The notes under the pieces: generated by a model
What the model was told of the DNA's origin: nothing
Databases searched by the model: none
The model's input: the letters and a program-made list of their open reading frames with translations, nothing else
NCBI RefSeq assembly: GCF_040939455.1
Contig: NC_134108.1
Span: forward strand, 52,761,501 to 52,825,500
Length of the DNA: 64,000 bases
Reading direction: 5' to 3'
Source of the DNA: Microcebus murinus
Lineage: Eukaryota; Chordata; Mammalia; Primates; Cheirogaleidae
In this document: positions 31,101 to 42,389 of the stretch, piece by piece
How the letters are laid out: each line of letters opens with the position of its first letter
Position numbering within the stretch: the first letter of the stretch is position 1
Program-made: the position numbers and the translations under genes

Positions 31101-31262
31101 CACTAACAGCAATTACATGTACAATTTTCTATCTCCATTTCCCTGCTACATACCCACTAGATGCATGTCACTCCCTTCTGAACAGGGACCTCATAGTATT
31201 TATCTCTGTATTCATGATCCTAGCAGAGTATCTGGCCCATGGTTCATGCTTGATAAATAGAA
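31101..31262 (+). repeat. L2 LINE 3' end
   Basis: CTGAACAGGGACCTCATAG, TATCTCTGTATTCATGATCC, TAGCAGAGTATCTGGCCCAT and TGCTTGATAAATAG follow the L2 3' terminal consensus. The preceding Alu inserted just upstream. Confidence 0.6.
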
Positions 31263-31765
31263 GGGTTATGTATTGCACTATGCCAGCTCCCACCTCCCTC
31301 GCTGGCTTCAGGTGAGGCTGAAGGAGATGATGAAAGTAAAAGCCTTGTAAATTGAATGTCTAATTGTGCTTGATCCTCTGCCCCTGGTAGAAAGCAGGCA
31401 GTTCTCTTCTTTTGAAAGAAGCTTCTCTGAGTGGAGGAGGCAGCTCTTCTCTCACCCAGTCCACCACCACACACAGATGAAGAGGCTCTTCGTTTTGCTT
31501 CTGTTCATTTGCTCCAGGCTAGTCGGGTATATGCAGAATGGAATAAAGAGGCTGGAGTCAAGAGGGCACAGGAAAAGCTCCGGCTTGCTGCCACTCATCC
31601 CACGGCTGTCTCTGCAGGGACATGTCACTCAGAGAATATTTTGACATAAATGTCACTTTGGTTAATTCAAGAGAAGCATGGCGGGAGCACATGGGCAGGT
31701 AATACATCATAACTAAAGGGCACATAATGGGAATTATTCTCTGTGGCCTTACCCAGTTTAAGGTA
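31263..31765. other. Non-repeat stretch with an unrecognised reading frame
   Basis: Two overlapping plus frames are open: 31366-31644 and 31431-31649. The second reads through DEEALRFASVHLLQASRVYA without recognised homology. No convincing acceptor/donor pair delimits an exon. Coding status is unsupported. Confidence 0.3.
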
Positions 31766-31999
31766 TAGGCAACCTCAGAGATATTGTAGGTTTGGTTCCA
31801 GACTACCCTAATAGAGCAAATATCATAATAAAGTGAGTCACACACATTTTTTGGCTTCCCAGTGTAAATAAAAGTGACATTTACATTATACTATAGTCTA
31901 TCAAGTGTACAATAGCATTATGTCTCAAAAGATACATTCCTTAATACAAAATGTTATTGCTAAAAATTGTTAATGATCATCTGAGCCTTCAGCGAGTCA

Positions 32000-34083
32000 T
32001 AATCTTTTGCTGCTGGAGGGTCTTGACTGCTGACTGATCAGGGTGATGGTTACTAAAGGTGGGGAGTATATGGCAATTTCATAAAATAAGACAACAATGA
32101 AGTTTACCACTCAGTTGACTTTTCTGTTCATGAGAGATTTCTCTGTAGCATACAATGCTGTTTGATAGCATTTCACTCACAAGTAGAACTTCTTTCAAAA
32201 TTGGATTCTATCCTCTCAAACCCTGCTGCTGCTTTATCAACTAAATTTGTGGGAATATTCTAAATCATTTGTTGCCATTCAACAAAATGTTTACAGAATT
32301 TTCATCAGGATTAGATTCCATCTCAAGAAACCACTTTCTTTGCCCATAAGAAGCATAAGAAGCAACTCCTCATAATGTTCAAGTTTTGTCATGAGATTGC
32401 AGCAATTCAGTCACATCTTGAGGCTCCACTTCTAATTCTAGTTCTCTTGCTATTTCTACCACATCTGCAATGACTTCCTCCACTGAAGTTTTGAAATCCT
32501 CAAAGTCATCTGTGAGGGTTGAAATCAACTTCTTTCAAACTCCTATGAATAGTGATATTTTGACCTTGCTCCCATGAATCATGGATGTTCTTAATGGTAT
32601 CCAAAATGGTGAATCCTTTCCAGAAGGTTTTCAATTTACTTTGCTCAGAATTATCAGAGGAATCGCTATGGCAACCATAGCCTCAAGACTTAAATAATAA
32701 GATTTGAAAATTGAAATTACTCCTTGATCAATGGATTGCAGAATGAATGTTGTGCTACTGGCATGATGACAACATGAATCTTCTTGTACATCTCCATCAG
32801 AGCTCTTAGGTGACCAGATACATTGTTAACAAGCATTGTTAACAACCAAGTAATCTTTTAAAGGAATCTTTTTTTTCTGAGCAGTAGGTCTCAACACTGG
32901 GCTTAAAATATTCAGTAAACAATACTGTAAACAGCTGTGCTGCCATCCAGGCTTTGTTTTTCCATTTCTGGAGCACCGAGAAAAATACATTTAGCATAAT
33001 TCTTAAAGACCCTAGGATTTTCAGAATGGTGCATGAGCACTGGCTTCAACTTAAAATCACCAGCTGCATTAGCCCAAAACAAGAGAGTCAGCCTGTCCTT
33101 TGCATCTGTGAAGCCAGGCATTGACTTCTCTCTAACTTTGAATGTCCTAAATGACATCTTGTTCCAATAGAAAGCTGTTTCATTTACATTGAATCTGTTG
33201 TTTAGTGTTGCCACACTGATCTTAGCTAGATCTTGTGCATAACTTGCTACAGCATCTCCATCTGCACTTGCTGCTTCATCTTGTATACTTCATCTTAATA
33301 CTTTTCTGTTATGGAGATGGCTTCTTTCCTTAAACCTCATGAACCAGCATCGGCTAGCTTCAAACATTTCTTCTGCAGCTTCCTCACCTCTCTCACCCTT
33401 CATAGAATTGAAGAGTTAGGGTCTTGCTGTGAATTAGGCTTTGGATTAAGGGAATGTTGTGGCTGCTTTGATCTTCTATCTGGACCATTCATTCTTTCTT
33501 TTTTTCTTTTTCTTTTTTTTGAGATAGAGTCTCACTGTGTTGCCCAGGCTAGAGAAAGTGCCATGGCGTCAGCCTAGCTCACAGCAACCTCAAACTCCTG
33601 GGCTCAAGCGATCCTCCTGCCTCAGCCTCCTGAGTAGCTGGGACTACAGACATGCGCCACCATGCCCGGCTAGTGTTTTCTATATGTATTAGTTAGCCAA
33701 TTAATTTCTTTCTGTTTTTAGTAGAGACAGGGTCTCACTCTTGCTCAGGCTGGTTTTGAACTCCTGACCTCAAGCAATCCGCCCGCCTCGGCCTCCCAGA
33801 GTGCTAGGATTACAGGCGTGAGCCACTGCAGCCAAACTTTCTTCATATGAGCAATAAGGCTGTTTCACTTCCTTATCATTCATGTGTTCACTGGAGCAGC
33901 ACTTTCATTTCCTTCAAGAACTTTTCATTTGCATTCACAACTTGGCTAATAGGTACCAGAGGCCCAGCTTTTGGTCTGGCTCAGCTTTTGACCTGCCTTT
34001 CTCACTAAGCTTAGTAGTTTCTAGCTCTTGATTTAAAGTGAGAGATGTTGACTTTTCCTTTCACTTGAACACTTAGAGGCCAT
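32000..34083 (-). pseudogene. Tigger1 transposase relic
   Basis: The original enzyme is a pogo-type DDE transposase with an N-terminal CENP-B-like helix-turn-helix. On the minus strand an ATG at 34083-34081 opens MASKCSSERKS, the family N-terminus, but the frame stops soon after. A 100-codon segment at 33214-32912 carries the catalytic-core start: [37 protein letters not shown] and [10 protein letters not shown]. In the family the third residue of the NV-ET motif is the first catalytic Asp (NVDET); here it is Asn, codon AAT. The frame is further broken by stops, frameshifts and an Alu. The downstream limit of the relic is approximate. It cannot encode an active enzyme. Confidence 0.9.
33497..33835 (-). 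mobile_element. Lemur-type Alu SINE inside Tigger1
   Basis: GAGATAGAGTCTCACTGTG to GCGTGAGCCACTGCAGCC, with the reversed lemur linker (TTAGTTAGCCAATTAATTTC). It splits the 5' half of the transposase relic and so is younger than the Tigger1 copy. Target duplication not clear. Confidence 0.94.
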
Positions 34084-34483
34084 TGTAGTGTTATTAATTG
34101 ACTTTATTTCAATATTGTTGTGTCTCAGGGAGTAGGGAGGCTCAAGGAGAGGGAGAAAGACAGGGGAACAACTGGTTGGTGGAGTAGTCAGGTCATACAC
34201 AACATGTATTATGTTGGCCATCTTACATAGGCATGCTTATGGCACCCCAAAACAACTGCAATAGTAACATTAAAGATCACAGATCACAGATCACCATAGC
34301 AGATATTAATAATAACAAAAAAGTTTGATTGACCCAGAGACACAAAGTGAGCATGTGCTCATAGAAAGTGACTCTGATAGACTTGATCTATATAGGGCTG
34401 CCACAAACCTTCAATTTTTAAAAAGAAAATGCAATGTCTGTGAAGCATAATAAAGAGAAGCACAAGAAAACAAGGCATGCTTA

Positions 34484-35689
34484 CATCTTCTTAAGTAGCT
34501 CATATACTAAATGTAAATACTACAACTCTCAACCTCTTTCATCCCTTTGCTCTTGACAAGGTAAAGGAATTTGAGAGATTGCTTTCCATTTCTTCTGCTT
34601 TTGCCTTTCCATAGTCAAGACAAAAGAAAATAATGAATTAATATATTTCACAGGGGCATGGGATTATTGCAGTTAAATTTGAGGTTGGTATTTAACATGC
34701 CAGTTTGTCATTTAAATTGATTTCTCTGTGAAGATGGAGAAACAAAAGAGGTTTTGGGAATGAATTCCAATGGAGCTCAATAACCAGCCATACTGGGCAG
34801 ATCACGAAAAGCCCCAATAAAGAACTAGTGTACAGATACTGTTTTTGAGGTGTTCAGATGAATTTTTATGACTTCTCCTTTGTCTGGTAGATATTTCATT
34901 TCTACAAGATATAAAATGGATTAATTCAAGAGTTTCATGCCCAGGACCAGTAGGAACCTGGAATTGATGTCCTGTAACTTGGTGTCCTGTTGCATTAAAC
35001 ATTGATGACAGTCACAGACTTGTCAGTGGCCAACTGCATTCAAAACCATAACATGCACAGCACAGGCTAATATAGTCCTTTCCCAGATTCCTGAGAACAG
35101 CTTGTGGTAGCTCTGTTTCATCAAAGGAAGCCTGGCTCTGATGCAAGAATGGCTTGCTCACTCTGCTGATGAATTAGTTGTATTAACGTGCCAGAAACAA
35201 AACAGCAATCTGGGGATGATTTCTATAAAACTTGATGTTTCATTCAAATGTGATGATCACAGCCAAGAATTTTTGCCCTTGCTACTGTGAAATAACTCAG
35301 AGTCAGAGATAGAGTTAACGAGGGCTAATCTTTTGTCCACATGTGAAGAACTGTCAGTTGATTTTTCTTCCTTTCTGGATAACATTTTTTGGCAGAATCA
35401 TAAATAAACCTCTTGTTTTTCCAGTGTGAAGATTTTTCAGTGAGGTTCAGAGTATGGAATCTGCCAGGCTAGAGATTAATCTAGGGCTGCAGGCTGCTCA
35501 GGGGATCAACCACCATGTACATTTGGTAACAAAATAGCTATTAAAGACTGACTTTTAAAGCTGTAATGTTGCAGATCAGAAGCTATCCATATAGCCTGTC
35601 TTTATCTATATTTTGAGAATCAGTAGAGGATTGTGGATAAATACTCACACATGTGCCTCAGAATGATTCAAAATTGTAACATTACCTCC
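34484..35689. other. Unassigned non-coding stretch
   Basis: No gene or named repeat. The minus frame 34802-35002 has no domain. Confidence 0.35.
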
Positions 35690-35840
35690 ATCACTTTAGG
35701 GTATTCTGGGAACTGAAGCTAGTTGCTCTATGCCTCCATTTCCCATCAACCAACCTCGCTGAGATATTGAGTGAGATTGTTTAAGTAAAGAGCCTAACTC
35801 AAACTCAGTGCTCAACAAATGGCAGCTATTTCTACTAACT
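35690..35840 (+). repeat. MIR SINE 3' part
   Basis: GCCTCCATTTCCCATC, GAGATTGTTTAAGTAAAGAG and CAGTGCTCAACAAATGGCAG follow the MIR 3' consensus. Confidence 0.55.
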
Positions 35841-36414
35841 GCTTAACTATTAAATGGATATGATAATTATATTTTAGATGACAATAAAGATTATGCATTG
35901 AATCAGAGAAAACAGTGAGAATTTATTTTACTTATATTAGTGTTAACTCAAAGTGTTAATATACTAATTTCTTCATAATTCCCACTGCTTTATTCATGTA
36001 CACTTAGTAGGTTATATTTAAAAAAACAAAACACCAATTAGTGATCTGAGACAGCTGATGTACAGGAAGCTTTCTGAATGTATGATGATTTGACGGCAGC
36101 AAGCTGACTCAGAAGGTGGCAAAACAACTCAGTGTTTGGGTACAGAACATGATTTCTATTTTAAATATCTTAATTCTCTAGACCTCAGTTTCTTTACCAG
36201 CCAGGGTTTGAGATGGAAGGAGCAGGGAAGATAATCAAATTGCCCTTCCCCAATTCTCTATTAAGCTGTGAGGCCAGGATTAAAAGATAAATCATTTAGA
36301 TACCAAAATATCTGCATTTAACTACTATGCTACATTGCTTCCCAAGTGAAGGAAAAAGACAGGGCTGTGCTAGAAACTCCCACCCAGCGACGCTAGAGAA
36401 GCAACGTCATGCAG

Positions 36415-36650
36415 GGGTGAAAGATGTGGCCTCTTGGAGCCCATGGCCTGAGTTAGAATTCTGCTTTGCCACGTGTGCAATAAAACCTCGGGGAAATTCA
36501 TCTTTCTATGCTTGAGCTTCCTCATCTAGAAAAGAAAAATGGAAAGAATACCTGCTTATAAGTTCAAAGGAGGATTAAATGCCTTAATACATGTAACCTG
36601 CTTAGAATAGTGCCTGACCTATTATAAACAGCTGTTACCTGTAATTTACC
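36415..36650 (+). repeat. MIR SINE, near full length
   Basis: GAGTTAGAATTCTGCTTTGC, CACGTGTGCAATAAAACCTC, GCTTCCTCATCTAGAAAAG, GGAGGATTAAATGCCTTAAT and GTGCCTGACCTATTATAAAC trace MIR from A-box region to tail. The frame at 36327-36515 runs into it and is not a gene. Confidence 0.75.
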
Positions 36651-38267
36651 TTGCTGAACATATGGGAAACATCCTTAGGTTTTGAGGTTTTGTTCTTCAT
36701 TTGTTTGTTATTAGATCTAAAGAAATTTGCCTCCTTTGCAATACATATTTTATTTTGTCCTAAACATCTAGGGATTTACCTTTTATCTCTTATGCATTGA
36801 CTACTTCAAACGCTGCTCATCTGTAAGTTTTTGTATTGTTTTGTTTTTTATATTTCATAGGGATTTCTAGGGATTAAAGGAGATCTTACTAAATCAAGTT
36901 CTCTCTCTTTGAAGCCTATAAATGTTAACTTATTTATCTTTAAGGCAATGGTTCCAAAATCACTAAACTTAAAAAATGGGTTATAGAACTACTTTGTAAA
37001 TTGAGAACTGTAAAACAGTAAGGGAAGCTCTTACTTAGAGAAGTTGGAGCTTATTATGGAGCTAGGTTCAGCATTCAAGGCAAAAATCAAAGACAGTCAA
37101 AACTGCCCTTGAAAATTCCTTAGAATGATGAAGTATTACTATTGTTCTCTTTCAACCTGTGAAGGATGGAGGCAAAGCAAAGTCAACTACTTGCCAGTGG
37201 TCACCAACAGGCCAACTGTGAAGCAGAATTTTGATTTCAGTTCTCTTGGACACCAAAGCCCCTCCTTCCCTTTACAACCTGGCCCCCTCTGCCTGGAATT
37301 ACTGTTATAAGGCACTAAGGGATACAAATTGTCTTTTACTCTGCTCAAGTCTGGTTAGTGTCTATTAGAGGAAATGTTGAGTTTAGAGCTCCTCAACTTC
37401 AATTGAATAAGCAGAAATTGGAGACAGTCCAGAGAAGACTAAGGAACTGGTTTGAAAGAAGTCCCAAGAGGGATTCAGTTTAAGAGTGGAAAGATTAGAG
37501 AGAAATAGAAAGGACATTACTGACTCTGCTGGGTTTCAGAGCCATAAATAAGTGATGCCAGAAAGCCGGGGAAGAAGCCGCCCTGGCAGGCTTCTTCGCT
37601 TGGTTGCAGCTCTCCTTAAAGGAGGGTTGGGGGTAGGGTGGCCTTCCAAGGCACCGCCCCATCTTACCATTCCAGGAATCCAGCCCTGGGCATCGTGAAC
37701 GAATATAGCAAAGCCAGAGAGATCAGACACCACTCAGCTGATTCCTGGAATGCCTCTGTAAAGGGAGAACAGACATTACTGTCTTCCTCTCACTTAATGA
37801 TGGGGAAATGAGACCCAAAGACCCAATTCACAGGAAGAATGACTGTTGAACAGGCAATTCTGATGGCCAGACAGGCCAAAAGTGCCACTTTACCTATCAG
37901 TTTTCCATGCAGGAACATTGCTGAGAGAGAGAGGACACTACCACCTACATGCCAAGTGTCTAGGCCTACCCTCCTGGTCTGGAGGAAGAAGAGCATGGAT
38001 AGTACTTAGAGACCCTAATCAGTGGGTTGGTGTGATGGGGGGAGAGAAGGCTGTCAGATGGTTCTGATGGCCGCAACCTACCTATGGCCAACTGAGCAGC
38101 CTGTCTCCTCTATATAAACAGGCCTGTGAAGAGACAACTCAAATTGCCTGGTTCATAATAAAGTCAGGATCCTTTCTTGTAGCCTTGCTCCTTCTAAAGA
38201 GTTCTTCATCATTCAGTTGCTTTTTTTTCTAGTTATACATACAACATACTTCAACATTAAAAGGAAA
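36651..38267. other. Unassigned stretch, LTR-like end at 38.1 kb
   Basis: No exon recognised. Near 38110-38165 CTCTATATAAACAGGCC is followed about 45 bp later by CATAATAAAGTCAGG, a TATA-box to polyadenylation-signal spacing reminiscent of an LTR, but no family matches. 37540-37700 keeps a few CpGs (GCCGGGGAAGAAGCCGCC) without other gene features. Confidence 0.3.
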
Positions 38268-38420
38268 AACAGGTGGAGCATGGCACTTTGGGAGGCCAAA
38301 GCAGGAGGATCACTTGAGACCAGGAATGTGAGGCTGCAGTGAGCTATGATTGTGCCACTGTACTCTAGCCTGGGCAACAGAGCAAGACCCTGTCTCTAAC
38401 AAAAGAAAAAGAAAAAGGAA
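38268..38420 (+). mobile_element. Alu monomer (FLAM/FRAM-like)
   Basis: Single-arm Alu-related SINE: GCACTTTGGGAGGCCAAAGC, GAGGCTGCAGTGAGCTATGA, CCTGTCTCTAAC and an AAAGAAAAAG tail. No second monomer. Confidence 0.8.
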
Positions 38421-38509
38421 AAACTGTGTAAAAACTAAGATAAACATCATTTCTAATATCAAAGAAGATCATATATTTGTATAATTTTTCCTTACAAAAC
38501 TCAGATATA

Positions 38510-38839
38510 GGCCGGGCGCTGTGGCTCACGCCTGTAATCCTAGCTCTTGGGAGGCCGAGGCGGGCGGATTGCTCAAGGTCAGGAGTTCAAAACCAGCCTG
38601 AGCAAGAGCGAGACCCCGTCTCTACTATAAATAGAAAGAAATTAATTGGCCAACTGATATATATATATATATAATTAGCCGGGCATAGTGGCGCATGCCT
38701 GTAGTCCCAGCTACTCGGGAAGCTGAGGCAGAAGGATCACTCTAGCCCAGGAGTTTGAGGTTGCTGTGAGCTAGGCTGACGCCACGGCACTCACTCTAGC
38801 CTGGACAACAAAAGCGAGACTCTGTCTCAAAAAAAAAAA
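38510..38839 (+). mobile_element. Lemur-type Alu SINE
   Basis: GGCCGGGCGCTGTGGCTCAC with lemur linker and an expanded (TA)n joint of about ten units. Target-site duplication AACTCAGATATA at 38498-38509 and again after the A-tail at about 38842-38853. Well-preserved, young copy. Confidence 0.96.
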
Positions 38840-38879
38840 AAAACTCAGATATATAATAGTCTATCATCTGGATAATAGT

Positions 38880-38985
38880 AACAACAATAACGATGAAGTA
38901 GATTATGTGCCAGACACTGTGCTGAGGGCTTAATTTGCATCCTCTTGCTTATAAAAGCAAACCTAGACAGAAATTGTTTGATGTT
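38880..38985 (-). repeat. MIR/MIR3 SINE fragment
   Basis: ATTATGTGCCAGACACTGTG and CTGAGGGCTTAATTTGCATC are the reverse complement of the MIR-family 3' region. Confidence 0.5.
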
Positions 38986-39018
38986 TCCTCCAGGTCCAGT
39001 CCAATCCAAAAAGCCACC

Positions 39019-39177
39019 TTTTATTTTAAGAGACAGGGTCTCACTCTGTCCCCCAAGCTGGAGTGCAGTGGTACCATCATAGCTGTCTATCTCTTTGAAT
39101 TCTTAGACTCCAGTGATCCTCCTGCCTCAGTTTCCTGAGTAGCCAGGACTACAGGCATGAGCCATCATGCCTGGCCA
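39019..39177 (-). mobile_element. Alu monomer, minus strand
   Basis: AGAGACAGGGTCTCACTCTG to GAGCCATCATGCCTGGCC, one arm only. Confidence 0.85.
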
Positions 39178-40494
39178 ATAAAAATCTTAAAAGTCCTTAC
39201 AGAGGAATCCACATTTTCATCCTCTTGTTTTCTCTTCACTTTGGTTGGTTTGTATTTCTATTTTTCAGTGACTTTCCATTTCTCAACTAAGTCTGAACAT
39301 TAATTCTCACCTCTAGAACTCAGAGATAATTTATGATTTTTAAAATTCTACTGAATTTAAAAATGTGCTTTCTTAATTAAACTCTTAGCAACAAGCCCTA
39401 ATAAAGGGCTTACTATTGTGAGACACTTTTGCATAATGTTTTTTTCTCTTTGCATTGTGTCTCAATTCCAACTATTACCTATAAGGTAGAAAATTAGATG
39501 TGTCCCATTCACTATTCACATGTATTAAAGCAACTGCTCTATCAAGTCACTCAGAAATCAGGTTTTAAAATATGAGATTAGAAGAAAATATATTTAAAGG
39601 CTACTTTGCTCTCTTTCCTGAGTATATTTTCCTTGAAAATTGGGTTTTGAAATGAGCTGCCAAGCTCAAACCACTGCCATGCCACGGTGATGCACCCTAT
39701 TGCTGTAGTAAGGGCTTCGAGATGGAGTCTATTTGTGCCCTGAACAGCACCTGGCACGGGGTGTTACTTTATAAATATTTGTCGAATGAATAAATTTGCA
39801 TCACATGCAGTGATTTGAGGACTACATAGAGAAACAGGCAAGCCTGGTGTCTGCCCCACTACTGCGAACTAAGCCAAGAAAAGCCCAGCTCTTCCTAGGT
39901 CCCATAAGTGGCAATGTCACCCCATGCCTTAGAGGGCCTCAAAGACAGGCTGTGGTTGAGTTTTTGCCATGGAGCAATGGGGTCTCCTCAAAAATGCTGA
40001 CTTGGGCCTCAAACTATGGCCTTTATATATTTTTTCTAAGAACCTTTGACCTAAATTAGAAAAATAGTTGTTAGACAGTAGTGAGCTCTCTATCCAATTT
40101 TCTGAGAGACAACAATTGCTTATATGGCCCAGACATTAAGATTTGTGTTCAAGTTATAGCTACTTATGTGGCAACACGCTCTTTGTAGGACATACAGAAG
40201 AATATTCTCTTTGAATGGTTACAACATTATATAAAAAGAGTTTAAGTGTGTACTTGCATAATATTTATATACTTTAATTGCATCATTTGGTAAGTGAACA
40301 TTTAAGTACAATTATGATTATTATTCTTTATTTGTCATCTATGTCATATATTGACAATTGTAATTTTTCCATTTTTATTTAATTTATAATTAATTTTTAT
40401 TTGATCAGGTGGAATAGAAATAATTCACACTCAGTTTTTTCATGTATCAGTGTTTATTTTCCTTTAATCAGCTCCATAATGATTTGTCTAGCTC
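39178..40494. other. Mostly unassigned; L2 3' end at 39.7 kb
   Basis: At 39690-39800 GAGTCTATTTGTGCCCTGAA, CAGCACCTGGCACGGGG and AAATATTTGTCGAATGAATA are an L2 3' end on the plus strand. Otherwise AT-rich sequence without recognised features; the frame 39847-40059 has no domain. Confidence 0.5.
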
Positions 40495-40507
40495 TAACTG
40501 TAATTTT

Positions 40508-40841
<334 letters not shown>

Positions 40842-40857
40842 TTATAACTATAATTTT

Positions 40858-41194
40858 ATATCAATAAGTTTTACTTGCCATTTTGAGAAGTAATTATTAT
40901 TGAACTACATATTGAATTTTTTGAATTTAGGTCTTGTTCAGAACAAAATTTATATAAAAAAGAATGAAAGCATAATTTTGATGATGTAAAAATTTAGGAA
41001 TTTTTATTTTAAAAAAATTCAGTATTCTATCCTAACCTAAATTTTTTGCCTCCTGCACTATAATATAAGGATATATCTTGAGATGAGGAATGAAAATTTG
41101 AAAGTTGTCTGGGCCTCACTGGGACACTTTGAAGTTTCTGAAAAATGTCTCGGAAAATATCTCAGGAAACGATGTTCAGAAACAATGAAATTCT
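40858..41194. other. AT-rich unassigned stretch
   Basis: Nothing recognised between two Alus. Confidence 0.35.
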
Positions 41195-41476
41195 GGCCAG
41201 GTGCAGTGGCTCACACCTGTAATTCTAGCACTTTGGGAGGCCAATGCATGAGGATCATTGAGCCCAAGAGTTTGAGACCAGCTTGGGAAATATAGCAAGA
41301 TCTCATTTCTACAAAAAAAAAATTTTTTTTTTTAATTCTTTGGGTATGTACTGATATTTCCAGCTATCTGGCAGGCTGAGGCAGGAGGATTGCTTGAGCT
41401 GAGGTGTTTGAGGTTGCAGTGAGCTACAATGAGACCACTGCACTCTAGCCTGGGCAACAGAGCAAGACCTTGTCTT
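41195..41476 (+). mobile_element. Older Alu SINE with diverged second arm
   Basis: GGCCAGGTGCAGTGGCTCAC, then an A/T-rich joint near 41312-41335, a diverged second monomer and GACCTTGTCTTGG. Its A-tail position is taken by the pentanucleotide array that follows. Confidence 0.88.
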
Positions 41477-41594
41477 GGAAGGGAAGGGAAGGGAAGGGAA
41501 GGGAAGGGAAGGGAAGGGAAGGGAAGGGAAGGGAAGGGAAGGGAAGGGAAGGGAAGGGAAGGGAAGGGAAGGGAAGGGAAGGGAAGGGAAGGGA
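41477..41594 (+). repeat. (GGGAA)n microsatellite at an Alu tail
   Basis: About 23 near-perfect GGGAA units. Because the unit is five bases without a stop, frames stay open on both strands, which explains the repetitive frames at 41332-41897. No protein is implied. Confidence 0.97.
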
Positions 41595-41637
41595 ACATTC
41601 TAAACCAACTAGAAGGGACATTCTAAACCAACTAGAA
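41595..41637. repeat. Tandem duplication, 23-bp unit
   Basis: ACATTCTAAACCAACTAGAA occurs at 41595-41614 and again at 41618-41637, with GGG between. It directly abuts the GGGAA array, whose last unit seems to be part of the duplicated block. Confidence 0.93.
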
Positions 41638-42389
41638 TATTCTAAAATATCAGTGTTCACTAAACTTAAGACTCTTGAATGCCTCAGAGATTCCCCAATA
41701 TATTCCTGGCAAGTATGCCTGCTGTTAAATATAGAAACTACAGGCTTCTGAATGGATAAAGGTGTTGAATTCTTCCATAAGATGTGACCTTCACCTAAAA
41801 GCTGGAACTCTCGAAGCTCTTTAGGGTCTGACTCAGGAGTAAGTTCAAACAGAAAAGACTCTAAAAGTTTTGGGAAAACAAAGGAAAAAAAAGCCAAAAA
41901 ACCCCCAAAATACTAACCTAGAAACCCTACATAGCACTTGCTCAGACAGCAATAGAAATGACTAAGGTTCTTTTTTGGCTGCTGATGGAGATCTTAGTCA
42001 AGCCAGCATGCTATGCTGGACTGTATCTCAAAAGGTTTCCTATTCCCCGGGCCAAATCCCCAACCCAGGTCCTGTTGCCCTAAGGGGTCCTACCCACCTA
42101 AAAATATTGTCACTCTCAGATCTGGAAACAGCTCTGACAGCCTAGACTCTGACATGTGTACAGTGAAGAGACGCTCAAGGACTTTCTATGAGCAAGATTG
42201 CAGGAAGAATAAGGAGATGGAGGGAGTCTTGACAACTATAAGAAATGCTTTGATCAACAACTATGTAATTGACTTGGTATTTAAATGAAGAAAATGTCCA
42301 GTTTTTGTGATCCCCTCCACCCCCCCAAAAGAAAAAGGAAAATGGAGAGTGAAGAGAGCAAAAGCAAAAGAGTAAGGAATAAATTTAGC
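41638..42389. other. Non-repeat stretch with unrecognised frame
   Basis: The plus frame at 42013-42288 (91 codons) includes a serine-rich piece TLRSGNSSDSLDSDMCTVKR followed by a charged segment. It looks more protein-like than nearby chance frames, but I recognise no family and see no exon boundaries. It could be an exon, a retropseudogene piece or chance. Confidence 0.3.

Larger units (their letters stand above)
31766..34483 (-). mobile_element. Tigger1 DNA transposon with nested Alu
   Basis: Both ends match the Tigger1 inverted repeats (AGGCAACCTCAGAGATATTG left; GAAGCATAATAAAGAGAAGC...AAGGCATG right), with TA before the left end. The interior carries transposase-derived sequence on the minus strand. 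Length without the Alu is about 2.38 kb, close to the full 2.4 kb element. Pogo-superfamily cut-and-paste transposon, long inactive. Confidence 0.93.

Noticed and set aside
41332..41897. Repetitive frames with GREGK or PSLPF repeats
   Set aside because: They are translations of the GGGAA array on both strands, flanked by Alu sequence.
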